This document shows positions 1 to 10,763 of a stretch of DNA of 64,000 bases, one piece after another. The number at the start of each line of letters is the position of its first letter. The stretch's first letter is position 1. This DNA is from a virus: positions 27,960 to 91,959 of IMG/VR virus record IMGVR_UViG_3300034283_001603. One strand, written 5' to 3'. A model generated the notes under the pieces. That model did no database searches. It saw only the letters and a program-made list of their open reading frames with translations, and was not told where the DNA came from. The translations under genes and the position numbers were made by a program.

Positions 1-2423
1 CTGTTGATGGAAATATAAGAGACAGAGTTAGCCAAAGTGGGTATTACTTAACAAAAGAATCTGTAGGGGACAATGCCCTAGTAGCCTATGCAAGACCCAA
101 CTTTATGCCTTCTCCACTTACAGCAATTGAAGATGCTATATCTGCAGCTGTAAATCAACGAACAACTCATGTGGTAGAAAAAGATCAAACTTTATCACAA
201 ATTGCAAAAAGTCTTAATATTGATTCAAAAGTACTTGCTGAATTAAATCCTGATTATCTTTTAGGCAATACAGTTTACAAAGGCAGTAGGATAAATATCC
301 CTAAAAAGTTTGCAGGTGGAGGAATGGTTCAAGCCTTTGGCGAAGGTGGCGGACCAGGCATTCCTTCTTGGCCTAAGAAGAGAAAGAAATTCAAGTCTCC
401 AGGAATGGGTATAGACAAGTATACTCCTCCACTAATTGGCTCTGGCGCATCTGCATGGTCTGGCGGATTGTTAGGCGGCGGCGGAGGATTTACGGTTGGT
501 ATGCACGACGGTGGCTATGTCCATCCACATCCTCATGACGCTCTTACAAATACACTAATACAAGCACCTCGTAAAGGTACTACTGCCTATGCTAAGTACG
601 CATACGAAATGGCTAGGAACTACGGAGGGGCAGCAAAGACTGCTGCTAAACTTACTAAGCCAATAAAAGTTTCTGACGGTCCTGCATACTCGTGGCTAGG
701 TAGCGATGGAACTATAGGCTATAGTAGACACGATAAGTATAAGTACGTAGATGCTGGCATGGGTTCTGCAAGTGAGGTAGCAAGCCAAATCCTTAACGAT
801 TTATCTAAGACCGCAATGCGAGCCAAGATTATTGAAATGAACGCTAAGCGATTCCACAAAGGTGGTCCAGTAGGACATAAGCATAAGTATGGAGAGCCAA
901 CATCTAAAAAACAAAATTGGCTACAAAGATATGTATCTGGATTAACTGAATCACAAGATGAAGCTCAAGCAATTCTTTCTAGATCACCACTTACTTCATG
1001 GATGGCCTCAGACCCACTTGGAGCAGTTGCTGCTTTAAGAAAAGCTACTGGCCAAAGCAGAGAGGGAGATAACTTATCTGCATCATTGCTGCCATTTAAT
1101 TTTATGGGATTTGGTCTCGGCGCAAGAGTTGGAATGGGAGCTACTGGTGTAGCAAACTCTGCACGTTTGGCAAATGCTACAACTGGTGCTGGCGGACCTG
1201 CTGTCTCATCAATGAAATCCTCTAAAGCAAGTAAAACAATTATTAGAAACTTACAGAAAAAAGCAATGGAGTATGCTGAAGCAAGGGGAGCTTCTATTCC
1301 AGAGATGGTTTTATCTGGAGATCGTGCACTAACTGATGCCCCAACTACATTTTTTAGTCCGCCAGGAACAGATTTGTCTAGAGCTTACAATTATTATTGG
1401 GGAGAAGCGTGGGAAATATTAAACAAAAACGGAGACCCAGCAATTAAAGACGTGTCAAAAGAATATTTTATGACAATGCTAGGCTTAATGGGTAAAGGAC
1501 AAATTAGCAGAGCTGAAACTGCAGAAACAGTCACCACGGAGTTTTCTAAAGCTGCAAATAAAGCATACGCCGCAGCCCACGGACTAGATCCAAATCAACC
1601 CCTTGCAATGTATAAAGCTACCGAAGCACATAGCAAGCTTGGTGGATACTGGAGTTTGTCTTCAAAAATGGCAGCACACTATGCTAGCGATGCTCATTTA
1701 AACCTTACAGGAGATAAAGCAGGAAACTGGATGGGTGGAAGCAATGCTGGTCTTTATAAGATAGACGTACTCCCAGAACAAGTTCCGACACCACTTTCTA
1801 TTGGTGGAATGTATGATGAATTTACATCAACCTTACCCCCAGAATTAGTAGAATTACTTGGCGGAGGACAAAGAATTGCAGTTGGGGGCAAAAAATTTAC
1901 TGTAAGAGGGGACAAGAGGGGAACACCTGGACCACAAAGAGCTAACACTGCAGATGAATTCTACTCTGTAGTTAGAGGCGCGGCTTTGCCCCAAGGAATT
2001 TACCCACATGATTTATCCCGATTAATGAAAACGGATTTACATAGCAGGAACCTTCCATTCATGGATGCTATTAATAATACTTTTAAAAAATTGCTTGAGT
2101 TTGGTTCAATTAGACCAAAATTTGCAAATGGTGGAATGGTTAATTCTCTTTCAAATCTAGGTGTTCCAATGTTTGAAAATGGAATCAATATGGTTCCTGC
2201 AAATATGCTGGCAATGCTTCATAAAAATGAAGCAGTAATTCCAGCCAATATGAACCCATTTAATCCAAATGCATCGGCGGCTGTATCAGGTTCAGTATAT
2301 AATATTAGTGTAGAATTAAATGGAACTAATGTAACAGCACAAGATGTTGCAACTCAAATACATAAAGAAATGAGATTAAAAGAAATGGCAGCGGGAGTAA
2401 ATAGAAGAGTAGGTAATGGATAA
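1..2423 (+). CDS. Tape measure protein, C-terminal part (5' end outside window)
   Basis: The reading frame is open from position 3, so the gene begins before the window; the first internal ATG at 105 is not a credible start. The visible part holds a LysM module (about nt 165-310, ending in INIPKKF), several Gly/Met-rich GGMV segments, and the terminal 'ALLHKNEAV'-like motif (MLHKNEAVIPA, nt ~2215) characteristic of tape measure C-termini. Tape measure proteins set tail length and may carry peptidoglycan-active domains; a LysM here suggests cell-wall contact during DNA entry. The stop overlaps the next start (TAATG). Tape measure is the best reading from these motifs and from the tail genes that follow. 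The middle ~400 residues match nothing I recognise. Confidence 0.82.
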   Translation, partial: VDGNIRDRVSQSGYYLTKESVGDNALVAYARPNFMPSPLTAIEDAISAAVNQRTTHVVEKDQTLSQIAKSLNIDSKVLAELNPDYLLGNTVYKGSRINIPKKFAGGGMVQAFGEGGGPGIPSWPKKRKKFKSPGMGIDKYTPPLIGSGASAWSGGLLGGGGGFTVGMHDGGYVHPHPHDALTNTLIQAPRKGTTAYAKYAYEMARNYGGAAKTAAKLTKPIKVSDGPAYSWLGSDGTIGYSRHDKYKYVDAGMGSASEVASQILNDLSKTAMRAKIIEMNAKRFHKGGPVGHKHKYGEPTSKKQNWLQRYVSGLTESQDEAQAILSRSPLTSWMASDPLGAVAALRKATGQSREGDNLSASLLPFNFMGFGLGARVGMGATGVANSARLANATTGAGGPAVSSMKSSKASKTIIRNLQKKAMEYAEARGASIPEMVLSGDRALTDAPTTFFSPPGTDLSRAYNYYWGEAWEILNKNGDPAIKDVSKEYFMTMLGLMGKGQISRAETAETVTTEFSKAANKAYAAAHGLDPNQPLAMYKATEAHSKLGGYWSLSSKMAAHYASDAHLNLTGDKAGNWMGGSNAGLYKIDVLPEQVPTPLSIGGMYDEFTSTLPPELVELLGGGQRIAVGGKKFTVRGDKRGTPGPQRANTADEFYSVVRGAALPQGIYPHDLSRLMKTDLHSRNLPFMDAINNTFKKLLEFGSIRPKFANGGMVNSLSNLGVPMFENGINMVPANMLAMLHKNEAVIPANMNPFNPNASAAVSGSVYNISVELNGTNVTAQDVATQIHKEMRLKEMAAGVNRRVGNG

Positions 2424-3028
2424 TGACACAGAGCCCATTGTTTCAAAATTTATCAAAGGGATCAATTCTCTATATACAAGCACCCGACCCACTTGCAATT
2501 GATACAGCTAACAACACTTTTGATTATAAGGGAGTAAATATTCCAGCACCAGGAAATATATATGATTTTCATACAGCAGCTAAAAACGGTCTTGCAACTA
2601 GCGATAAAACAACTGCAACAAAATTTAGAAGAGTTACAGAGCACAATAGAGATCCTCTTTCTATAAGTACAAATAGAATTGAAAATAGCCAAAGAATGTC
2701 AAATGGAACATTAAGAAAGTATTTTATTGCTGATAAACTAAACCTATCCATATCTTGGGCAATGATACCGTCATTTAGAAATGAAACAGTTGATGGTGGA
2801 TGGGGAGCAGAAGATTTAAAAACTTTTTATGAAAGCGCAGCTGGTCAAGGTGCATTTTTAATTAAATTAAACCCAACAGTATTTCCAGTAGATATGATAG
2901 AGGAATCATCTGGCCTCTTGGCAAATAAATATACTTACAATATGATGTTTACCTCATGCGACTTTACTGTAATAAAAAGAGGCATACAACCCTTTTGGAG
3001 TGTTAACATAAGCCTGGAGCAAGTATGA
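2423..3028 (+). CDS. Minor tail protein (distal-tail-like)
   Basis: The product has 201 residues and no recognisable motif. It lies directly between the tape measure gene (TAATG overlap) and the large hub-like gene (4-base overlap), the usual place of the distal tail protein in siphophages. The content is mixed beta-rich, with a compact C-terminal part reading like a structural domain (PFWSVNISLEQV). Function is inferred from position only; it could equally be another small tail-tip component. Confidence 0.55.
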   Translation: MTQSPLFQNLSKGSILYIQAPDPLAIDTANNTFDYKGVNIPAPGNIYDFHTAAKNGLATSDKTTATKFRRVTEHNRDPLSISTNRIENSQRMSNGTLRKYFIADKLNLSISWAMIPSFRNETVDGGWGAEDLKTFYESAAGQGAFLIKLNPTVFPVDMIEESSGLLANKYTYNMMFTSCDFTVIKRGIQPFWSVNISLEQV

Positions 3029-6000
3029 TATCCATAAACGCTTCAAATAAAGACTTGCTTAAAAAGGGGTCATCTATAAAAACTTCAGCAGGTGCAACAA
3101 TGGAGTATAACTTAAACTCTATGGTTGAATATATAAAAGCAACATCTACAGCTGCAAAACATACTTATACAGATGCATATAAAAAACTATTTCCAATCGA
3201 TACAATCTATAAGCCATTTAGACCTCTAGCCCCAGGAATTAAATATTTAGTTTATACAAAAGATCCTATAACTGGCAAGCAGACAGACACACCAGACCAG
3301 AGTTTTTATGAAAAGCCTAGAGACGTAGCTATTGGAGACAAGCCAAGACTATATTATCCTGGCCCAAGCATGGTGTATAAATATTGGCTGGCACCTAAAG
3401 ATGAAGACATTAGTGTTTCTTTAGAATATTTTTTAGATGAAGCAAAGACTACAGTAAAGCTAGTTCCTGCAAATAAAATTATTGCAAGGTTTGAAACTAA
3501 TCACTCCAGCCCAACTTCATGGACCATAACTGGGGTTAGGGCAGATAATACAACTATATCTGTCACTGGAACCACACTTGTTAACGGGGAAGCAATAATA
3601 TATTATAATGGAACTGGATGGTCAACAAGCAAGCCTCCTACATATACAACAACGGAATATTTAAAGAAGATAACATTAACTGCAGTTAATTCAAAAGCGG
3701 GTAAACTATTAGGGGTAATCGAATTTAGTCCAAGATGGGTAAAACCAATAGACTCAGACATAGTATCATTTTCTGTTAATAAAGAAACAACAGCAGATGA
3801 TAATTCAATTGTTCCAGTTGGAGTGATTACAGCAAACTACTTGAGCTTAGCTTTGTTTAAACCTCATTCTCCTACATCTAGATCAATTTTAGAATATAAC
3901 ATAAAAGATCCCATTATAGACGATACTAAGGTTTATCTATTTAAAAACACCATCATAGAACCATACGTATATCTTGGAGAAGGCGTATCGCTAGAACAAA
4001 TAAAACAAGGTGTATTTTATGCTAACTCCTGGACAATTTCTGAGTTTGGAGACGTATCTATTGATGCAACTGATGCAGCAAAAATATTACAAGATACTAT
4101 GTGCCCACAATTATTAGTTCAAGATTCACCAGTAACTTCAGTAATAAAAAGAATACTTGACTCGATTGGTTTTTCCACATATAAATTTAATATAAAAATG
4201 ACCGATGGAAAAGCTGATGATGATTCAATTACATCTTTACTTTACTGGTGGTGTGACGGAGACAAAACGGTTTGGGAAACATTGCAAGAGCTATGCAGAG
4301 ATATTCAAATGAATGCATTTGTAGATGAAAATAATGTTTTAAATTTTTACAGCAGAAATGTTATATACGACAACACAATTGCTCCTAAATGGGTGTTTAC
4401 AAGCGAAGAAGTTAAAACTGCAAATGTTCTTGACTATGCCCCAAATATAATTGATTTATCATCTAGAGAAATATTTTCTGCAAATCAAGTTACAGTTAGA
4501 TACTCTTCGGCATCTGTTGCTGTAAATAGTAATTCTAGCTCGCCACTTTGGACTTCAGCAGATTCTTTTCTTGGAGCTGGAAAACTTGATGAAGATATTA
4601 ATGACAATAGTACAACATTTAAGCTAACTCCAAACACAATAAATTCAGCAAGAATTGACAAGGTCCTTGATGCTTTTAGCGGATACGTTTTAATTAATGA
4701 CGAGATCATTGAGTACGACGGACTTTGGTATCAATATGTTCCCGCAGAAAAAGATTACTCTTTTACTCCAGCACGTGACAAGCCTCCAGTTAGAGTTCTA
4801 ATGAAAACCCAGTCAGATTTTTGGAAGTATCAAGCTTTGGCAAAACCAGGATATAAAAATTTTTATCCAACTGGGGAGTATAATATTAAAACAAGGGAAG
4901 CTTTTAAAACATCTAAAAAGAATCACAAAAAAAGTTTATCCTCTTACATTAATAATCCAGGCGAAACAGATGCGAATAAATTTAACAGGTACACAGTTAC
5001 GTTAGCGACTCCAGATGTTGCACAATTAAAAGTTCGTGAAGGGTATATAACTGCACCAGCAAATTCAAAATTTGATACACTGTCCAAAAGCTTTCTTATG
5101 GTATCAAATTTAGACAGAGATAAAAAAATGTATAGCTTGGTGTTGAAGCCATTTAATTCAATTAATACAGGATCTTTATACATGGCTTGCGGTACTAGAA
5201 TGTTTTTTGATAGTCAGGCTATGAGCCCAGAACAGGTTGGAGGCATAGGATTTTGCCTAGACTCAACTGGCAAAAATGGTTATTATGTAATAGTTCGTAC
5301 ATCAGCTTTTGCAAAATTAGAAAAAGATATAATGATTGTCAAGATTCAAAATAATAAACTTACTGTTTTAAAAGATAGTCAACAATCTGATTCAACAAAG
5401 CTGAGTGGAATAATGGCAGGTAGTTCTTACAGCATAGACGTGCTTGTTAAGGCGCAAACCACGTCGGGGCAATTAGTTAAAAATACAATTACTGTTTTTA
5501 TTAATGGGTTTAAGATAGTAGCAGTTGATCAGGGAAATGATTCTTTTAATCAATATATCCCACCAATTGGTATAACAAAAAATTTAGCGCTGCATTGTGG
5601 GCAGGGAATTGCCTTCTTTGATTTCTTATACGGGAAAAGTATCAATGAAGATCTTTATAAAAAAAATAGTAGTTTGCAGTCATACAGGCACAATGGAAAT
5701 TATTCTGACGATACAATTTCTATGTTATATGGAGATATAATTTATAATGATGCGGACACTACTCCTGAACAGGAGGTGGGCCTTATGGAGTTTGGAACAA
5801 CTGCAAGAGAAATAAGAAAAATAAAAGTTCCTTATGACGACAGGCCAGCCCTGCCTATTATGGTTAGAACTCCCAATAATCCTTACGTCACAGTACTTGA
5901 TAAAAGGTTGCAGCCATTTACAGCTGAGGCATACGTTTTAAACAACACCTCTACTTCAGTTGTTTTACACGATAGTAATTATACAACCTTCTATATACTT

Positions 6001-6336
6001 GGAAATAGTATTAGTAGATCCTCCGCCATAGATTATAATACAGATCAGTCAGATGACCCTAAAAATAAAGAGTCTGTAATATTTGATTCCTCATGGATTC
6101 AAAATGAACAGGACGCAGAAAAGCTTGCAAATTGGATTAAATCAAACTCTTTAAATAAAGGTAGATTTGTTGATATGACAGTCTTTGGAAATCCAATTTT
6201 ATCTGCTGGGGATATTGTTAGCATAAATTATCCGATATTAGGAATGACTCAGTCTAGCAATAAGTATGTAATAACTAAATGTACTTTAGAGTATAGGGAG
6301 GGGCTAAGTACCTCAATTTCGTGTAGAGCAATCTAA
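3025..6336 (+). CDS. Large tail tip/hub protein (Tal-like)
   Basis: This 1103-residue protein starts at an ATGA overlap with the upstream tail gene. Length and position match the tail-associated hub/baseplate proteins of siphophages. The N-terminal half is beta-rich. Around nt 5080-5620 a region resembles a concanavalin/laminin-G-like fold (GFCLDSTGKNGYYVIVRTS, FINGFKIVAV), which may bind glycan. The C-terminal part (ILSAGDIVSINYP, KYVITKCTLEYREGLST) resembles the end domain of phage hub proteins. No catalytic motif is evident. Receptor contact or baseplate hub is the likely role. Confidence 0.6.
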   Translation: MISINASNKDLLKKGSSIKTSAGATMEYNLNSMVEYIKATSTAAKHTYTDAYKKLFPIDTIYKPFRPLAPGIKYLVYTKDPITGKQTDTPDQSFYEKPRDVAIGDKPRLYYPGPSMVYKYWLAPKDEDISVSLEYFLDEAKTTVKLVPANKIIARFETNHSSPTSWTITGVRADNTTISVTGTTLVNGEAIIYYNGTGWSTSKPPTYTTTEYLKKITLTAVNSKAGKLLGVIEFSPRWVKPIDSDIVSFSVNKETTADDNSIVPVGVITANYLSLALFKPHSPTSRSILEYNIKDPIIDDTKVYLFKNTIIEPYVYLGEGVSLEQIKQGVFYANSWTISEFGDVSIDATDAAKILQDTMCPQLLVQDSPVTSVIKRILDSIGFSTYKFNIKMTDGKADDDSITSLLYWWCDGDKTVWETLQELCRDIQMNAFVDENNVLNFYSRNVIYDNTIAPKWVFTSEEVKTANVLDYAPNIIDLSSREIFSANQVTVRYSSASVAVNSNSSSPLWTSADSFLGAGKLDEDINDNSTTFKLTPNTINSARIDKVLDAFSGYVLINDEIIEYDGLWYQYVPAEKDYSFTPARDKPPVRVLMKTQSDFWKYQALAKPGYKNFYPTGEYNIKTREAFKTSKKNHKKSLSSYINNPGETDANKFNRYTVTLATPDVAQLKVREGYITAPANSKFDTLSKSFLMVSNLDRDKKMYSLVLKPFNSINTGSLYMACGTRMFFDSQAMSPEQVGGIGFCLDSTGKNGYYVIVRTSAFAKLEKDIMIVKIQNNKLTVLKDSQQSDSTKLSGIMAGSSYSIDVLVKAQTTSGQLVKNTITVFINGFKIVAVDQGNDSFNQYIPPIGITKNLALHCGQGIAFFDFLYGKSINEDLYKKNSSLQSYRHNGNYSDDTISMLYGDIIYNDADTTPEQEVGLMEFGTTAREIRKIKVPYDDRPALPIMVRTPNNPYVTVLDKRLQPFTAEAYVLNNTSTSVVLHDSNYTTFYILGNSISRSSAIDYNTDQSDDPKNKESVIFDSSWIQNEQDAEKLANWIKSNSLNKGRFVDMTVFGNPILSAGDIVSINYPILGMTQSSNKYVITKCTLEYREGLSTSISCRAI

Positions 6337-6347
6337 TAACGTAATGG

Positions 6348-6353
6348 TATAAT
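6348..6353 (+). promoter_or_regulatory. -10 box TATAAT six bases before ATG
   Basis: TATAAT at 6348-6353 is followed by six bases and then the ATG at 6360, with no Shine-Dalgarno sequence between. This spacing puts the transcription start at the ATG itself, so a leaderless message is predicted. No good -35 hexamer is visible; the TGG before TATAAT may act as an extended -10. Confidence 0.45.
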
Positions 6354-6359
6354 AAATAA

Positions 6360-6698
6360 ATGGGAATTGAAGTAGGAAAAATTGCGGTCATATTTGACGA
6401 TGACCCACGCCTTGCTACAGTATGGAAGGGTAAGGTCGGAGAAACAAGAACACTTTCCAGGCCATTTCCATTTTCAACTGGAAATTCAGAGGGCGACAAC
6501 GGTGGAGATCCAGACCCAAAGGAAGGCAAAAGGCCACAGCTTTCGGACATAGTTCTAAAAGGTTTTGAGTTGTATGAAGATTCATCTGGAATGCAAAGAG
6601 CAAAAGCAAAGTTTAGAATTTATAATTCAAGTGAAGAAGCAATAGATGGCTTCCTTTATGCAATAACAATAGCAGATGCTCAAGGGGGAACAGAATGA
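6360..6698 (+). CDS. Small tail-module protein, unknown
   Basis: The product has 112 residues and I do not recognise it. It has an acidic, Gly/Asp-rich segment near residue 40 and a C-terminal beta-rich part. It lies between the hub and fibre genes and overlaps the next gene by four bases. The ATG has no ribosome binding site but a TATAAT box six bases upstream, unlike its tail-operon neighbours, so it may be separately transcribed. Confidence 0.5.
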   Translation: MGIEVGKIAVIFDDDPRLATVWKGKVGETRTLSRPFPFSTGNSEGDNGGDPDPKEGKRPQLSDIVLKGFELYEDSSGMQRAKAKFRIYNSSEEAIDGFLYAITIADAQGGTE

Positions 6699-7555
6699 TA
6701 ACTAAGTTTGGAAAAAGATTCTTAACCAACTTTGTTGCTGGCAATTCCTCTTTTAGTTCAAAAGAGATGGCATTAGGAATTTCAACAAATGCCGAGTATG
6801 CTTTATCTGATACAAACTCAAGATTAGGATTTGAATTTTATAGAGTTCCAATTAGACAAGGCGGAATAGATATAGACACATCTGTATCACCAGTAAAGTA
6901 TACAGTCATATATTCAGCTACACTTCCTACAAACATTGCAGGCAAAATTAATGAGATTGGAATATACTCTGGGCAATCTTATACAAGAAATTTATATGAT
7001 AGCAAGTTCTTGTCTGATTTTGAATTGCCATACAAATGGAGCCCAGAGCCAGCATTAGATCAAACTGATTATAGAGTTGGAGATAGCTCATTAATATTTA
7101 CATCAAATGCGGCGTTGCCAAAAGAATACACATATGATCTTGGAACAATGGATGTATCTGGATACAATCCATCAGATACATTATCATTTTCTTATAAGGT
7201 AAACGATGCAAATCTTTCATCATTAAAGGTTAAGTTGTATAGCTCAGATACGGATTACTTGCAATTCACATTTACTGGACATTCACTTGGATATAATATA
7301 AAGAATTTAAATATGTCTACTGGAGTATCAACAGGAACATTTAATCCACAAAGTGTTGTTAAGCTAGGTATTGTTGTTACACCAACAACTGCTCAAACAT
7401 CTGTATCAATGGATGGTCTTAGAATCAATGATGAGGACACCTTTGATCCAGCATACGGATTAATTGCTAGATCTATTTTAGATTCAACCATGATCAAAGT
7501 AATTGGAAGAGAAGCATCAATAGAATTTAAACTAGACCTATCGTTCGGAGTTTAG
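6695..7555 (+). CDS. Tail fibre/collar-like structural protein
   Basis: The product has 286 residues. The N-terminal ~90 residues (ITKFGKRFLTNFVAG, then TNIAGKINEIGIY) resemble N-terminal domains of phage tail-collar and fibre proteins that dock to the baseplate. The remainder is a beta-sandwich-like region (residues ~120-285) that could be a carbohydrate-binding domain. It overlaps the previous gene by four bases and is followed after one base by the next tail gene. Assignment rests on position and general fold character. Confidence 0.5.
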   Translation: MITKFGKRFLTNFVAGNSSFSSKEMALGISTNAEYALSDTNSRLGFEFYRVPIRQGGIDIDTSVSPVKYTVIYSATLPTNIAGKINEIGIYSGQSYTRNLYDSKFLSDFELPYKWSPEPALDQTDYRVGDSSLIFTSNAALPKEYTYDLGTMDVSGYNPSDTLSFSYKVNDANLSSLKVKLYSSDTDYLQFTFTGHSLGYNIKNLNMSTGVSTGTFNPQSVVKLGIVVTPTTAQTSVSMDGLRINDEDTFDPAYGLIARSILDSTMIKVIGREASIEFKLDLSFGV

Positions 7556-7556
7556 T

Positions 7557-10500
7557 ATGTCAGAACAATATGAAGATCTAGGAATAACTCAAAAGCAAGA
7601 TGGAGATTACTGGGATGTTGTAATCCCAGACTTAGATTGTAGTACTGACTACGCCCTTCAAATAGCATGGATATTTAGTGACAAGTCTTCTGGAACAAGC
7701 GAATTTTCTGATAGGTTTAACTTTAGAACTCCTGGACCAAGAAGAACATGCCCAATCAATGTTGTTGCAGTATGGAATGATGCAACTGCAGACTTAAAGG
7801 TTTCCTGGGAGAAACCATTTTTAGCAGACAATGTAACTCGTGACAACAGGATAAAACTTTTTCAACTTACCTTAACGGCAGCTGGTGAAGAGCCAATCTT
7901 TATTCCTTTCGCTGCAAAATCTGGCGTTAATGAATATAGTTATACGCTTAGCCAAGCAAATAACATGGCTAACTTTGGCGGAGTATTTCAAACAACAATA
8001 ACTGGAAAGATAACAAGTATATATGGAGACGGTTCATCTGATGATTGCCCATTTGTTATACCAGTTTATACTGATCCAGTATGTGTATCTGCAACAGCTA
8101 CACCAACTGTTATAAGCGCTGATAGCGGAATAATTGTTTCATGGCAAGACCCAGCAACCAAGCTTGGAACATATAGAGAAACTAGAGTTTATGTTTCAGA
8201 AACAGCATCTCCATATAATTGGGTTCGTAGATACACAGGCTTTGGACCAGCATCTATAACTTTATACACATTGAATACTGTATATGTTAAATTAAATCAT
8301 TTGTCGGATTCTGGTTGCCAGTCTGTTGACTCGGCTATTGTTGAGGCAAAAGCCTACGACCAGATAGTTTTTGATGACATTCCACCAGACCCAGTTATAA
8401 ATCCATTAGCAGCATGGAACGTAAGAGACCTAGATGTTTCATTTACTATGCCAGCAATTAATCTTCCATCATATGTAAAGGTGCACCTAACATCTGGAAC
8501 AAAAACCAGATCCTTTGAGTATCCAGTTTCTGCAGCAGCTTCTGCTTCTACCTCAGTTAAAATTACCAGAGCTAAACTTATTGAATCTTTCGGAGAAAGC
8601 CCAAGCTCTTTTTCAGGCGGCTACGTAACTGATTTAGATATATATAGAAATGAAAATACAACACAGGTTGCCATATCTAATATAGCAACTCAAGTAAAAC
8701 CAAACCCACTTACTGGAATTATTACAACAATATCTGTTACTCCAGCAGCTAATGGATATACTGTTTCTTCAAATTTTAATGCAGCTGCTACTGGAATTAT
8801 AATCTATCAAAGCTCATCTGAAAATGGTACATATTCACAAGTTGGCTCTTCAAATTCAAGCCCCGTAGCAATTTATGATGACCTAAATGCTGGTACTGAA
8901 GTTTGGGTAAAGGGACTATGGAATTGCGAAGAAGGTATATCAGCACTATCTATCGCACATGCAGTAACCCCAATTGATGTAGGAGCACTTTCTTTAATTG
9001 AAAATCCAATCAAGATAAAAACAGAGGGTTCTATATTTGCGGGAACGCTAGATGAAAATGATGATCCAGTTTTATCTGGAGCAAGAATGTTAATAAACAA
9101 ACGTGGTTTATTCTTGTATGACGATAACGATTTAAATGGAACAAATCCAACAACCCAAATTATTGGAAAGTATGATCCTGCATATCCAAACCTAACGCCT
9201 GCTACATTTATTACACAAAAAGCTAAGATAGCAGATTGGATTATATCTACTAGTAAAATTGAAAATACTGGTAACGCTATAGCAAACGTTGGAGCAGTCG
9301 CTGGAACATTTACTGGTTTATCTCCTAGTGGTACTTATTCTTTTTGGGCGGGCGCAGGAGTACCTGGAGGATATTCTGTTAATGCTAATCAAGATGCAAA
9401 ATTTTCTGTAAAGCCAGATGGATCTGTTATAGCAAGAAATATAAATGTTTTAGGCGGAACTATAAAAGTTGGATCTAATTTTGAAGTTAATACAAACGGA
9501 CTAGTCAAAGCTATAGATGCAGAGCTTAGTGGAACAATAAAAGCTTCATCTGGTATTTTGGGATCAATGGATATTGGTGGAACCATTAAAGTTAATGGAC
9601 AGGATACTCTAGTGGCTGGTCAGTTAAGAGTTACCGTTCCTGGTACAACAGGTGGAAAGATAGAGGTAGGAACATTATCTTCACAAAGCCTTGGAGCCAC
9701 AGTTGGGGCTGGTATCCAAGTAACAAATACAACAAATGGTGTTTACGCACAACTAGATCCTATTAACGGAATTATAGCCAAGAAGGGAAGCATCGGCGGA
9801 TGGACTATTGATGCTAATTCAATTAATAATGGAGAAGATATTGGCTTTTATAATACAACAACTTTATCAGATATTGCTATTTGGGCAGGCGGAAGTAGAA
9901 CAGGAACACCTGGTCCTAATTTCTCAGTAACATATGGTGGTTCTTTAATTGCAAAGGAAGCAACAATATATGGAGTAATCCAAGCCCGCGCTGGGTATTT
10001 TGGATTATATAATACAACAAGCAAAAAGATAACTAGCGGATGGAAGATAAATGGACCATCCATACAGTCTTTTATGGACTCTGATGAAAATCCAAATGCT
10101 ACTCCAAAAGTAAAACTTGATGGCCTCCAGGGATCTATTATTGGTGGAAACATAGTTGGATCAAATCATTATTTTATGGACCCTGCAGTTTGGAACACAA
10201 CTTACCCTGGTGAAGGAAGCGGAAACCCAGGAGGCGTTGATTACATATCTTCTACTGGAGCATTTAGATTAGCAGGAGGAAAAATAACTTATGCAACACC
10301 TACTACACAAAATCCAAATGGAACCTTTAATGTTCAAACAGATTTAGTTGCATCTAATATATTTTTAGGAACAGGAGAAAGTTTTTCAAATGATTTTATA
10401 TTAGGTGCAAGCAAAATGTTGCCATCTGTAAACGGAATAACAAAACCAGCGGGGTCTTTTAGACTAGCAGGAGGAATGATTACTTATGATGGATCTACAT

Positions 10501-10763
10501 TAACATTTAATCCAGGTGCCGAAGCTATATCTAAATTTAGAATTAAGATGAATGTCCAAGATAATGGAGATGGAACTGCTGGAGATCCAACAATAGTACA
10601 GGCTGCGGACGGAACATTGACAGTTGGCAGAGCATTCTTTTATGCTGGAAATAATTATCCTGGAAACGCACTAACTAGAGGCGATATTCCTTCATTCCCT
10701 GGAAAAGAGCAAGGAACTAAAGCGTTTTCTGTTGGAGACATAGTATTAAGTAGGAAAGCTTAA
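7557..10763 (+). CDS. Large minor tail protein with fibronectin-like and repeat segments
   Basis: The product has 1068 residues. The N-terminal ~500 residues contain several fibronectin-III-like modules (for example LKVSWEKP and IVVSWQDPATKL). The second half carries recurring phrases such as FRLAGG.ITY and KVGSNFEVNTNG, typical of phage side-fibre or central-fibre proteins with short beta-helix or coiled repeats. The stop codon overlaps the next start. It is likely a baseplate-attached fibre that contacts the host surface. No enzymatic motif is visible. Confidence 0.65.
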   Translation: MSEQYEDLGITQKQDGDYWDVVIPDLDCSTDYALQIAWIFSDKSSGTSEFSDRFNFRTPGPRRTCPINVVAVWNDATADLKVSWEKPFLADNVTRDNRIKLFQLTLTAAGEEPIFIPFAAKSGVNEYSYTLSQANNMANFGGVFQTTITGKITSIYGDGSSDDCPFVIPVYTDPVCVSATATPTVISADSGIIVSWQDPATKLGTYRETRVYVSETASPYNWVRRYTGFGPASITLYTLNTVYVKLNHLSDSGCQSVDSAIVEAKAYDQIVFDDIPPDPVINPLAAWNVRDLDVSFTMPAINLPSYVKVHLTSGTKTRSFEYPVSAAASASTSVKITRAKLIESFGESPSSFSGGYVTDLDIYRNENTTQVAISNIATQVKPNPLTGIITTISVTPAANGYTVSSNFNAAATGIIIYQSSSENGTYSQVGSSNSSPVAIYDDLNAGTEVWVKGLWNCEEGISALSIAHAVTPIDVGALSLIENPIKIKTEGSIFAGTLDENDDPVLSGARMLINKRGLFLYDDNDLNGTNPTTQIIGKYDPAYPNLTPATFITQKAKIADWIISTSKIENTGNAIANVGAVAGTFTGLSPSGTYSFWAGAGVPGGYSVNANQDAKFSVKPDGSVIARNINVLGGTIKVGSNFEVNTNGLVKAIDAELSGTIKASSGILGSMDIGGTIKVNGQDTLVAGQLRVTVPGTTGGKIEVGTLSSQSLGATVGAGIQVTNTTNGVYAQLDPINGIIAKKGSIGGWTIDANSINNGEDIGFYNTTTLSDIAIWAGGSRTGTPGPNFSVTYGGSLIAKEATIYGVIQARAGYFGLYNTTSKKITSGWKINGPSIQSFMDSDENPNATPKVKLDGLQGSIIGGNIVGSNHYFMDPAVWNTTYPGEGSGNPGGVDYISSTGAFRLAGGKITYATPTTQNPNGTFNVQTDLVASNIFLGTGESFSNDFILGASKMLPSVNGITKPAGSFRLAGGMITYDGSTLTFNPGAEAISKFRIKMNVQDNGDGTAGDPTIVQAADGTLTVGRAFFYAGNNYPGNALTRGDIPSFPGKEQGTKAFSVGDIVLSRKA